Shown in pieces: positions 1 through 6,164 of a DNA stretch of 20,034 nt. The notes below the pieces were generated by a model. It made no database searches. It had not been told where the DNA came from and saw nothing but the letters and a program-made list of their open reading frames with translations. Position 1 is the stretch's first letter, and each line of letters opens with the position of its first letter. Source of the DNA: a virus. A program made the position numbers and the translations under genes. Location of the stretch: positions 1 to 20,034 of the IMG/VR virus record IMGVR_UViG_3300032083_002704. The stretch is one strand, 5' to 3'.

Positions 1-1
1 A

Positions 2-1039
2 TTTAACACGGTATATCCCAACAGATCTGAATTAAAGAGATTGAAAAATCCCGACAAAGAATCAAGGATATACTCATGTCAAAACTTTGTAGCAGATGCT
101 TTCGAAAGGTTTGTTGCAAAAATGAAACAAGCAGTGGTATTTGGTAATTGCCCAAAGGACCACCCCTACCTAACCGAGATAAAGGTCTATGGAGCCTATC
201 AAGACCCATATGGACTTTATAATGAATACATGGAAGACCTACTTGATTCATTTGTGGATCAAATTAACGAAAAAACAATATTAACTTTTGATGATTGGAC
301 AAACCAATTTCTATTCTTTTGCAAAAGAAATGGTGCAAAATTCCCAATTACCTTTTCAGGATTTCAAAGAACAGACAAATCAAACATATTTACCTCCGGT
401 TTGGCTATTTCAATATCAGATTTAAAAGCAGATGACGACACAAAAAAACAAGAATTCTTTCTAGATTACAAAGCAATAGATTTCTACATAAATACCGCCA
501 AACAATACGGATTTTATGTAGATTTAGATAGACCATGGGTTCTAGTTGCTGATTTAAATTCACCAGCAATGTTATTATACACTAAAAAATATGATTTGTC
601 AACAGTTAATCAAATATTTTCTGAAAATTATTCTTTATGTTATGAAGAAGATATAAGATTACTACGTTCAGCGCTTGAAACATCTTATAATGAATTTATT
701 TATGTTAATCCATACAATACAGATCTAGATACTTCCACATGTAAAACTAAAATTAATATTAATAATAAAATAATAATAAATAATAATATAAATAATAAAT
801 ATTATATAAATATATATATACAATTAAGAAACATAGAAGAATATAATATATTAGCAGATGCTGATATCCGAAGATTAAAAGAAAAAGCAATATTTTTTGA
901 GAAAAAACTTGACACATCCCGTTCAATAAGTTATATTAACAATCAATTCAACCAAATGGTACTTTCAAGACCGGGAGGAATGAACGATCTAATAAATAAA
1001 CAAAAAGAACGGAGGAACAGTGATATTTCAAATAATTGA
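2..1039 (+). CDS. Unknown phage protein, 5' end outside the window
   Basis: The reading frame is open from the first bases of the window (codons begin at position 2), so the TTG at 41 is probably not the real start and the gene begins upstream. About 345 residues are visible. No enzyme motif is recognised. The first 190 residues are mixed alpha/beta with many aromatic residues; the style recalls large virion proteins of marine myoviruses, but this is an impression and not a family assignment. Residues coded by 748-820 form a low-complexity N/I/K/Y tract from DNA made only of A and T. The last 70 residues are helical and charged. The 3' end overlaps the polymerase gene by 20 bases and contains a strong promoter-like sequence at 909-937. 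Confidence 0.7.
   Translation, partial: FNTVYPNRSELKRLKNPDKESRIYSCQNFVADAFERFVAKMKQAVVFGNCPKDHPYLTEIKVYGAYQDPYGLYNEYMEDLLDSFVDQINEKTILTFDDWTNQFLFFCKRNGAKFPITFSGFQRTDKSNIFTSGLAISISDLKADDDTKKQEFFLDYKAIDFYINTAKQYGFYVDLDRPWVLVADLNSPAMLLYTKKYDLSTVNQIFSENYSLCYEEDIRLLRSALETSYNEFIYVNPYNTDLDTSTCKTKININNKIIINNNINNKYYINIYIQLRNIEEYNILADADIRRLKEKAIFFEKKLDTSRSISYINNQFNQMVLSRPGGMNDLINKQKERRNSDISNN
748..820. repeat. 73-base run of only A and T inside a coding region
   Basis: No G or C occurs from 748 to 820. The run is built of ATA/AAT-like units and ends in a short TA dinucleotide repeat. It stays in frame and codes for a stretch of Asn, Ile, Lys and Tyr. The flanking coding sequence has ordinary composition, so this is probably a slippage-expanded spacer between an N-terminal domain and a short helical C-terminus. 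Confidence 0.85.
909..937 (+). promoter_or_regulatory. Sigma70-type promoter inside the upstream gene, reading into the DNA polymerase
   Basis: TTGACA at 909-914, a 17-base spacer and TATATT at 932-937. The sequence before it is A-rich and ends in ACTTGACA, as at the intergenic promoters of this window. It lies about 80 bases before the polymerase start. It is within coding sequence, so chance cannot be excluded, but the match to the local promoter family is close. Confidence 0.55.
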
Positions 1040-2195
1040 TGACAAGAAAGAATGCAGAGGATATTTTGCAGATGGAAGATTAAGGATCAGGGACTTACCT
1101 GAAACTTTAGAAGCAACGTGGGATTGGTCTCCGTTAATTGGAAACAAAGATGTTAAGCTTGCAAGATTGTTTGCTTATGGTCAGTCAATCCAAGACGCAT
1201 GTCCCGATCACCTAAAAGAAAGATTGGAAATAAGGGAAAGAAAAATCAAGGCTCACTTAAAGTCTTTCATAGCATCTAACGTAAACCTATCAGATGTTTG
1301 TTTCTATAATCTTGTTCCTGAGAGAGATATACAGCATTATTACAGTTTATTGAACGAAATAACAGAATGGGTTCTAAACAACAACCCAAGACCTCAAAAT
1401 TATCGTTTGATGCACAATATTAATATTATGTGTAAGGAAATTTCCCAACAAGAAATTAGATTCAATAGAGGCAAGTGGAGAAATCATGCTAAAACAGATC
1501 AGAAAGCAATGTATCTTGTTAAGTCTCATTGGGAAGGAAAATCATTTGTTGATTACAACCCTTGGGGAACCGTTACAGGACGCTTGGGACTCAACCAAGG
1601 GTCTTTTCCTATCCTAAACCTTAAAACCTCACTGAAGGACATTATAGAGCCCAAGTGGGATTGCTTTGTGGAGCTTGACTTTAATGGTGCCGAGTTAAGA
1701 ACCCTACTACACCTCTCCGGGCACCCACAACCCACGGGAGATATCCATGATTGGAATCAAAATAACATTTTTAATAATTCTATTGAACGAGCTGATGCTA
1801 AGAAGAAGATTTTTGCATGGCTTTATAACCCAACTTCAACAGCAATTGACACTGACTACTATGATAAGTCAAAGGTCTTGGAGAAGCACTATGAGGAGGG
1901 AGTTGTTTCTACTCCGTTTGGAAGAGCAATACCTTCAGATGATTTCCACTCGCTTAACTACCTTATCCAATCTACATCTTCAGACAATTTCCTTGACAGA
2001 GCCTGCACAATCCACAGATACTGTAAAGGACTCAAAACAAATGTAGCGTTCCTCGTACATGATTCAATTGTATTAGACGTTCCACTTGATGAAAAAAACA
2101 GAATAAAAGAAATTGTTGAGATCTTCGAGAACACCAAGTTAGGAAAGTTCAAAGTCAATATCAACGTTGGAAAAAACCTTGGAGAATTAAAATGA
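1020..2195 (+). CDS. Family A DNA polymerase, polymerase domain only
   Basis: Template-directed DNA synthesis in phage replication. The C-terminal 210 residues of this 391-aa protein carry the family A palm and fingers signatures: TGRL (186-189); motif A with D220 in VELDFNGAELR; motif B with R257, K261 and Y269 at the spacing of the Pol I O-helix; Q317 in YLIQS; and motif C VHDSI with D348. Two departures are visible: motif C reads HDS where Pol I and T7 have HDE, and the Gly after the motif B Tyr is Asn. At 391 aa it is far shorter than Pol I or T7 polymerase and shows no 3'-5' exonuclease motifs; residues 1-170 are not recognisable. A proofreading domain may be a separate gene outside the window; the 5' nuclease is a separate gene at 10286. 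The GTG start has GGAGG four bases upstream. Confidence 0.88.
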   Translation: MIFQIIDDKKECRGYFADGRLRIRDLPETLEATWDWSPLIGNKDVKLARLFAYGQSIQDACPDHLKERLEIRERKIKAHLKSFIASNVNLSDVCFYNLVPERDIQHYYSLLNEITEWVLNNNPRPQNYRLMHNINIMCKEISQQEIRFNRGKWRNHAKTDQKAMYLVKSHWEGKSFVDYNPWGTVTGRLGLNQGSFPILNLKTSLKDIIEPKWDCFVELDFNGAELRTLLHLSGHPQPTGDIHDWNQNNIFNNSIERADAKKKIFAWLYNPTSTAIDTDYYDKSKVLEKHYEEGVVSTPFGRAIPSDDFHSLNYLIQSTSSDNFLDRACTIHRYCKGLKTNVAFLVHDSIVLDVPLDEKNRIKEIVEIFENTKLGKFKVNINVGKNLGELK

Positions 2196-2998
2196 TAACA
2201 ATCGGACTTGGAAACGCTGGAATAAACATATGTCGCAAGCTCTCAAATTTGGCTAAGCACAAGACGATAGAGCTACACGGCGGTAAAGGCCTACCGGAAT
2301 GTCAAACACACGAAGAGTACGAATCTAGCGTCCCTAAATTAGGAAACAAACTACGACTTGGAAAAGACCAAGACATTTGGATGATTGTTTGTGGAGCAGC
2401 AAGAGTTTCTGGAGCAACCTTGGCAATTTTAGAACAGATCAAAGACCGCGAGGTCAAAGTGATGTATATTGTACCCGATTCTTTCTTTATGTCAGCAACA
2501 CAAAAACTACAACATAAAGTGACATTTGGTGTTCTACAAGAATATGCAAGATCTGGAATGATACATTCTTTAATGCTGGTTTCTAACAAAGAAGCAACAA
2601 CAATCGTAGGCGAAGGCTCTCTAGGCTCTTACTACGATAATGTAAATTCAGCAATTGCTAATTTCCTTGCGAACTATAATTGGTTTAAAAATACGCAACC
2701 AATTATGGGCAATTTACATGAACCAAAAGAAGTATCAAGAATTTGTACCGTGTCTATCGGAGACATAGAAAAAAATGAAGAAAAGTTATATTTTTTACTT
2801 GACAACATAACAGAATCATGTTATTACTATAGTATAAGTTCTGAAACAAAAGAAAATGATAAAAAACTTCTCTCAAGAATCAGATCTTATTTAGAAACAA
2901 AAGAACAAACAACTTTTGGAATTTGGGAAAACGCATCTAACCGTTCGTTTTTCTATTCTATAAAATTTACACATTATATACAATCGGAGGAAAAATGA
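2192..2998 (+). CDS. Divergent FtsZ/tubulin-like protein
   Basis: 268 aa, overlapping the polymerase stop by four bases. Residues 1-185 follow the order of the FtsZ/tubulin GTPase domain. GLGNAGINI (5-13) matches the T1 loop pattern G-x-G-x-x-G-x-N. A strand and glycine-containing loop at 62-76 (IVCGAARVSGAT) sit where FtsZ has GGGTGTG, then a helix, a strand (VMYIVP, 90-95) and a long helix. VSNKEATTIVGEGSL (130-144) resembles the FtsZ IPNDKLL segment, YDNVNSAI (148-155) the T6/H7 region, and GNLHEPKE (173-180) sits at the catalytic T7 loop (NxDxxD). Both the G-box and T7 are degenerate, so GTP hydrolysis may be altered or lost. The C-terminal part is short. Phage tubulins such as PhuZ organise replication compartments or position DNA; a similar role here is inference. 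The alternative is another Rossmann-like fold. Confidence 0.5.
   Translation: MITIGLGNAGINICRKLSNLAKHKTIELHGGKGLPECQTHEEYESSVPKLGNKLRLGKDQDIWMIVCGAARVSGATLAILEQIKDREVKVMYIVPDSFFMSATQKLQHKVTFGVLQEYARSGMIHSLMLVSNKEATTIVGEGSLGSYYDNVNSAIANFLANYNWFKNTQPIMGNLHEPKEVSRICTVSIGDIEKNEEKLYFLLDNITESCYYYSISSETKENDKKLLSRIRSYLETKEQTTFGIWENASNRSFFYSIKFTHYIQSEEK
2799..2827 (+). promoter_or_regulatory. Promoter-like sequence inside the tubulin-like gene, reading into the GIY-YIG gene
   Basis: TTGACA at 2799-2804, 17-base spacer, TATTAC at 2822-2827. It begins ACTTGACAA and ends ATGTTAT like the strong intergenic promoters, but the -10 is a poorer match. It would supply the GIY-YIG nuclease independently. Confidence 0.4.
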
Positions 2999-3612
2999 AA
3001 AATTACAACCAATGGGATTTGTTTTGGAATTCTTTAATCAAAGAAGATATTTTGTTGTTTGATAAAAGCGGCAACAAACCAACAATTTTAAAAACAAACA
3101 GTAAGTATAAGTCTAGATTCAAACACAGCGATAAGATTGAAAATCATATTAAATCAATTATACAAGAAGTTAAAGATGGTACAACAAAAGATAAAGGCGT
3201 TATTTATATGATGTATTATTTTGATAACAACAGAAGAATTCCTCTATACATTGGAAAATCAGAATTTAAAGGAAGAACAAGAAAATACAGCGCCAATGCT
3301 ACAAACTTAAACCCTGCTGGTCCTTTTTTACGATGGGGATCTAGGCCTGATTACCACTTGGGAGATCTTTATGAAGCTTATCGAGGAAATAAATCTACAT
3401 TAAAGTACAAAGATTGGAACAATTCTATTTTTGATTCTAATGGAGAATTCAAAAAAGAAATTTATCTTACAATGGTTTCATTAAATAAAATGAAAGTACC
3501 AATCATGGCTTTTCCGACTTCTGTCACACAAACAGAAAGTACACTTATTACTTGGGCTGGTCATCTTTTTCCAAATGATCTCCTAAACAGGGATGGAAAA
3601 GAAAGGTTTTAA
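2995..3612 (+). CDS. GIY-YIG nuclease
   Basis: 205 aa. GVIY (68-71) and LYIG (84-87) give the paired GIY...YIG strands; arginines at 94 and 96 follow at the place of the conserved Arg. E181 in QTESTLI and N198 in LLNRDG fit the catalytic Glu and the late Asn of the family. These enzymes cut DNA through a single metal site; in phages they act as homing endonucleases or as recombination and host-DNA nucleases. Residues 1-60 are basic and not recognised. ATG overlaps the preceding stop, with CGGAGGA five bases before it. No intron or inserted host gene is seen nearby, so a free-standing homing role is possible but unproven. Confidence 0.75.
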   Translation: MKNYNQWDLFWNSLIKEDILLFDKSGNKPTILKTNSKYKSRFKHSDKIENHIKSIIQEVKDGTTKDKGVIYMMYYFDNNRRIPLYIGKSEFKGRTRKYSANATNLNPAGPFLRWGSRPDYHLGDLYEAYRGNKSTLKYKDWNNSIFDSNGEFKKEIYLTMVSLNKMKVPIMAFPTSVTQTESTLITWAGHLFPNDLLNRDGKERF

Positions 3613-3636
3613 CTTTTTTTAAAAAAACACTTGACA
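3607..3636 (+). repeat. Repeated A/T upstream tract of the promoters, copy 1
   Basis: TTTTAAC, seven T, seven A, then CACTTGACA. Positions 5590-5619 carry nearly the same sequence (TTTTAAC, six T, seven A, TAACTTGACA). Both copies overlap the end of the upstream gene. Such tracts can act as UP elements for the RNA polymerase alpha subunit. Confidence 0.6.
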
Positions 3637-3659
3637 ACTCAAACAAAATGTGTTATATT
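3631..3659 (+). promoter_or_regulatory. Strong sigma70 promoter of the GHKL ATPase gene
   Basis: TTGACA (3631-3636), 17-base spacer, TATATT (3654-3659), with TG one base before the -10 (extended -10) and an A/T tract upstream. Predicted transcription start near 3666, giving a leader of about 93 bases. Confidence 0.85.
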
Positions 3660-3664
3660 AATAT

Positions 3665-3743
3665 TGTTGAGAAAACAACACTAAAAAATCATTTTTCTGG
3701 TTGGGAACCTAAACTGGTTTCTGAATTAAAAAGGCGAAAAGCC
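3665..3743 (+). promoter_or_regulatory. Foldable 5' leader of the GHKL ATPase mRNA
   Basis: TGTTG (3665-3669) can pair with CAACA (3676-3680) right at the predicted 5' end. AACC (3706-3709) can pair either with GGTT at 3699-3702 or with GGTT at 3716-3719, two exclusive small hairpins. GGC/GCC (3733-3735/3741-3743) closes a GAAAA loop just before the AGGAG ribosome site. No ATG occurs before the gene start. Stems are short and function is unproven. Confidence 0.4.
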
Positions 3744-3758
3744 AAAGGAGAATAAATC

Positions 3759-5312
3759 ATGAAAAATAACAATACAAGTACGTCCACTTCACAAGGGCAA
3801 CAATTTCAAGAAGATAGTATAGGCTATACTTTTATTGATTCCATCAGAAAAGGAAGATACGTTCTAACCGCTACAATTGGTGATTTAGTTGATAACTCAA
3901 TTGATGCAACAGCAGACAACGTCTGGGTCATTACTCAAGGCCCTTTCGCTTCTATTGAAAGGATTATCCTTATTGATGATGGATTTGGTATGGACGAAGA
4001 ATACCTAAAAGGTTCTTATAAACTTGGATTTACAAGAACAAACAGAACAAATAAACAAAATGGCAAGTTTGGTGTTGGTGGAACCATGGGCTGTTTAGGA
4101 ATAGCCGGTAACAAAATTACCATATCCAGAGATAAAAACGGTCAGGTTTTTGCAAGATCGTATGACATTGACCAGATTAAACTTGAAGATGCTTGGGGTC
4201 ACAATCCAATAATCCCACCTTCTGATTTGGTTGACTTGCTTGACGAATCAGTTGGAAAAGGAAATACTGGTACATTAATTTGTCTTAGCAACTTCGATCG
4301 CGACAATTTTGGAAGAAGAAGAGACAATATTCAAAATAGAATAAAAAAATATTGTGCTGAAACATATTGTGAATATATCACAAGAAATAAAGTCACAATT
4401 CATATTGATGGTAAAGTTGTAGAACCACGAGACCCTTTGTGTTGGTTTCACCCAGATACTATAAAAGCTTACGATGAACCAATAAATGGAACTAATGCAA
4501 GATTGCGTATTGTTAATCTTAAAAACGTACCAAAAGAAATACAAGGCAAAGCACAGTCTAGACAAGGTGGATATATTTATCGTTGTGATCGAATCATAGA
4601 GAGATCAATAACTGGTGAAAACCAAATTTGGAATAAAAAAATTCCAAATCGCCACCAAGGACACAGTTGGTCTCGATGGGGCGTTTACTACGATGCGTCT
4701 GACGACGAAACATTTAACACATCTTATGATAAAAGTTCGGTTAATCCAAGTCAAGATCTTTTAGATAGGATTGGAGAAATAGTAACCCGTGAAATGAATG
4801 TTATCTTTAAGGAGAAAAACCGCAAAGATAAAACACTAAAAACAAAAGAAGAAAGAATAAAGCAAGAAGAATTGACCAATGATATTGCTAATCAACTATC
4901 AAAAGAGCCAAAAAAGACCACAGTTTCAGTAAAAACTGATACTCAAGAGGTGGAGATTGAGATAGAAAGCAAGGTTGTACCTTTGAAATTACCTCAAAAC
5001 CCAATACCCAATATAAAAGTTAAAGTAGTGTCTCTTGGTGCATTAGGTGAGCCTGCGATGATTGTAGCAAATGAAGATCAAACAGAATCTAAATTTATAA
5101 TGCAAATCAATTCAGATAACCCTTACATATCTAAATATTATATGTCTAACGATAGTGATTCTCTTTTGAGATCTGCTGTTGAGGCTTGGTTGCTGTCTCT
5201 TTATCTTACTTTTCAAGGAATGCCGGATGATGAGGACTGTAGTATAATGGATTTTAGAGAGAGATTCTCCAAAAAACTAAGACAAGCAACGTTATCATTC
5301 GATCGTTCCTAA
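3759..5312 (+). CDS. GHKL-family ATPase (MORC/MutL/Hsp90 superfamily)
   Basis: 517 aa. The Bergerat ATP-binding fold is complete: N-box DLVDNSIDA (42-50, E replaced by D as in some members), G1 motif IDDGFGM (72-78), glycine-rich lid KFGVGGTMG (103-111) and a GTLI segment near 171. Around 250-330 lies a transducer-like region with basic residues; 350-390 is a charged helix rich in K and E; the last 130 residues are an unrecognised mixed domain. No gyrase B or topoisomerase VI Toprim domain and no histidine-kinase phosphoacceptor is seen, so it is neither topoisomerase nor sensor kinase. In this superfamily ATP drives dimer clamp closure, often on DNA. It has its own promoter, long leader and terminator, unlike its neighbours, suggesting early or separately timed expression. 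A role in host takeover or counter-defence is inference. Confidence 0.8.
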   Translation: MKNNNTSTSTSQGQQFQEDSIGYTFIDSIRKGRYVLTATIGDLVDNSIDATADNVWVITQGPFASIERIILIDDGFGMDEEYLKGSYKLGFTRTNRTNKQNGKFGVGGTMGCLGIAGNKITISRDKNGQVFARSYDIDQIKLEDAWGHNPIIPPSDLVDLLDESVGKGNTGTLICLSNFDRDNFGRRRDNIQNRIKKYCAETYCEYITRNKVTIHIDGKVVEPRDPLCWFHPDTIKAYDEPINGTNARLRIVNLKNVPKEIQGKAQSRQGGYIYRCDRIIERSITGENQIWNKKIPNRHQGHSWSRWGVYYDASDDETFNTSYDKSSVNPSQDLLDRIGEIVTREMNVIFKEKNRKDKTLKTKEERIKQEELTNDIANQLSKEPKKTTVSVKTDTQEVEIEIESKVVPLKLPQNPIPNIKVKVVSLGALGEPAMIVANEDQTESKFIMQINSDNPYISKYYMSNDSDSLLRSAVEAWLLSLYLTFQGMPDDEDCSIMDFRERFSKKLRQATLSFDRS

Positions 5313-5327
5313 AAAAAACACCACAGG

Positions 5328-5357
5328 GAGGCATGGGTTTTAGATGCCTCAAATTTT
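5328..5357 (+). terminator. Intrinsic terminator after the GHKL ATPase gene
   Basis: GAGGCAT (5328-5334) and ATGCCTC (5344-5350) form a perfect 7-bp stem with a 9-base loop, followed by AAATTTTT. The T run starts three bases after the stem, so efficiency may be moderate. A promoter follows 13 bases later. Confidence 0.7.
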
Positions 5358-5369
5358 TAAAAAAAATAC

Positions 5370-5397
5370 TTGACAAACTTTTAAAACGTGTTATATT
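5370..5397 (+). promoter_or_regulatory. Strong sigma70 promoter of the 61-aa gene
   Basis: TTGACA (5370-5375), 16-base spacer, TATATT (5392-5397) with an extended -10 TG and an A/T upstream tract. Together with the hairpin just before it, it forms a terminator-promoter cassette. Confidence 0.85.
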
Positions 5398-5426
5398 ACA
5401 AATACATTCAAACCAAGGAGGTAAAC

Positions 5427-5612
5427 ATGAGTGAAAAAGAACAATTAAGAAAAAATGAACGAGATCTTCGTTTAACTGCTTTTCATATGGCAAGAGAAAT
5501 CTTAACAGAACAAACTCACATGTTAATTCAAACAGGAGTTAAAACAACAGCTCCAACTACAGAGCAGATTCAAAGCGAAGCAGAAAAGATTTTAACTTTT
5601 TTAAAAAAATAA
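5427..5612 (+). CDS. Small unknown phage protein, 61 aa
   Basis: ATG at 5427 is chosen because AAGGAGG lies six bases upstream; the longer frame from 5388 would start between the promoter elements and is rejected. The protein is hydrophilic and predicted helical, with a basic N-terminal third and a KKILTFLKK-like basic end. No motif is recognised. It is the first and only gene after its promoter; its last codons lie in the A/T tract of the next promoter. Position behind an early-type promoter fits a small host-interaction protein, but that is inference only. Confidence 0.7.
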   Translation: MSEKEQLRKNERDLRLTAFHMAREILTEQTHMLIQTGVKTTAPTTEQIQSEAEKILTFLKK

Positions 5613-5613
5613 C

Positions 5614-5642
5614 TTGACAAACTTATCAAAGTATGTTATAAT
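5614..5642 (+). promoter_or_regulatory. Strong sigma70 promoter with no gene directly after it
   Basis: TTGACA (5614-5619), 17-base spacer, TATAAT (5637-5642, full consensus) with extended -10 TG. The -35 begins two bases after the stop codon of the 61-aa gene. The next start codon with a ribosome site is 219 bases away, beyond another promoter. Confidence 0.85.
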
Positions 5643-5648
5643 ATAAAT

Positions 5649-5746
5649 ACAATAAAACAAACAAACCTTTATTAAGGTAGCTCTTATCCTCTCATTTTTG
5701 TGAGAGGACCCTTACATCGCCGGAAGAAAAAAAATAAAAAAAATAC
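5649..5746 (+). ncRNA. Candidate small RNA or first segment of a tandem leader
   Basis: This stretch between two strong promoters has no ATG, so it is transcribed but holds no conventional ORF. CCTCTCA (5688-5694) and TGAGAGG (5701-5707) form a perfect 7-bp stem with a 6-base loop. AAGG at 5674-5677 can pair with the upstream CCTT (5666-5669, hairpin with TATT loop) or with the downstream CCTT (5710-5713, extending the long stem), so two folds exclude each other. No T run follows, so the 3' end is not evident; the RNA may simply continue into the WYL_2-like gene. Confidence 0.45.
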
Positions 5747-5775
5747 TTGACAAAATGTTGAGAACATGTTATACT
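5747..5775 (+). promoter_or_regulatory. Strong sigma70 promoter of the WYL_2-like gene
   Basis: TTGACA (5747-5752), 17-base spacer, TATACT (5770-5775) with extended -10 TG and a long A-rich upstream tract. Predicted start near 5782, about 79 bases before the gene. Confidence 0.85.
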
Positions 5776-5786
5776 AATAACACGAT

Positions 5787-5820
5787 GGTTGTTTCGAGAT
5801 TCAACCGAAATTCAAATCTC
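5787..5820 (+). promoter_or_regulatory. Candidate H-type pseudoknot in the leader of the WYL_2-like gene
   Basis: Stem 1: GGTTG (5787-5791) with CAACC (5802-5806). Stem 2: GAGATT (5796-5801), inside the loop of stem 1, with AATCTC (5815-5820). Loop 1 is four bases, no base separates the stems, and loop 3 is eight mostly A/T bases, the geometry of compact H-type pseudoknots. It begins about five bases after the predicted transcription start. A plain hairpin of GAGATT with AATCTC is the simpler alternative. Confidence 0.4.
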
Positions 5821-5860
5821 AAAAATTTAACTAATGACAATCAAAATCTATGGAGGATAT

Positions 5861-6124
5861 ATGTCTACAAATAAATTCACACTCAATGCTAACGTTTACA
5901 CCGGAAGCTTCACAAAGAAAGATGGAACTACAAGAACAATGCGTTTCTTGAAAGAAAATGCTGTTCCTAACTCTCTTCGAGGATCTGGAGTGAAACCACG
6001 TTATCTTGACTCTAAGCATGAAGTAGTGTTTGATCTTGACCAAAATGGTTGGAGAGTTTTTAATCACAATACTGTAATTGAAAAGCCTTCATTTTCAAGA
6101 CAAGAAGTAACTATCAACGGATAG
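5861..6124 (+). CDS. Small beta-rich protein, WYL_2/DUF2693-like
   Basis: 87 aa from the ATG at 5861, chosen because TGGAGG ends three bases before it; the in-frame ATG at 5834 has no ribosome site. The pattern FTKKDGTTRTMRFLKEN (17-33) followed by VVFDLDQNGWRVFNHNTV resembles the small SH3-like barrel proteins of T4-type phages grouped as WYL_2 (DUF2693), whose typical members read F-TK-x-GexR-x-M-x-x-TL...D...WRsF-x-x-x-xV. Molecular role in these phages is not known to me. It lies behind a strong promoter and a foldable leader. The assignment comes from pattern memory. Confidence 0.6.
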   Translation: MSTNKFTLNANVYTGSFTKKDGTTRTMRFLKENAVPNSLRGSGVKPRYLDSKHEVVFDLDQNGWRVFNHNTVIEKPSFSRQEVTING

Positions 6125-6164
6125 TCTCTCTTAAGCACTAATTTTAAATAAAAAAAATATACGT

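Noticed and set aside
1994-2029. TTGACA with GATACT after 18 bases inside the polymerase gene
   Set aside because: Poor -10, no upstream A/T tract and no gene start that needs it.
4240-4270. TTGACG with AATACT at 17 bases inside the GHKL gene
   Set aside because: Two -10 mismatches and no following gene; consistent with chance in coding sequence.
5388-5426. Longer start for the 61-aa gene
   Set aside because: It would begin between the -35 and -10 elements; the ATG at 5427 has AAGGAGG.
5785-5874. 29-codon ORF in the leader of the WYL_2-like gene
   Set aside because: No ribosome site, only about three bases after the predicted transcription start, and out of frame with the real gene.
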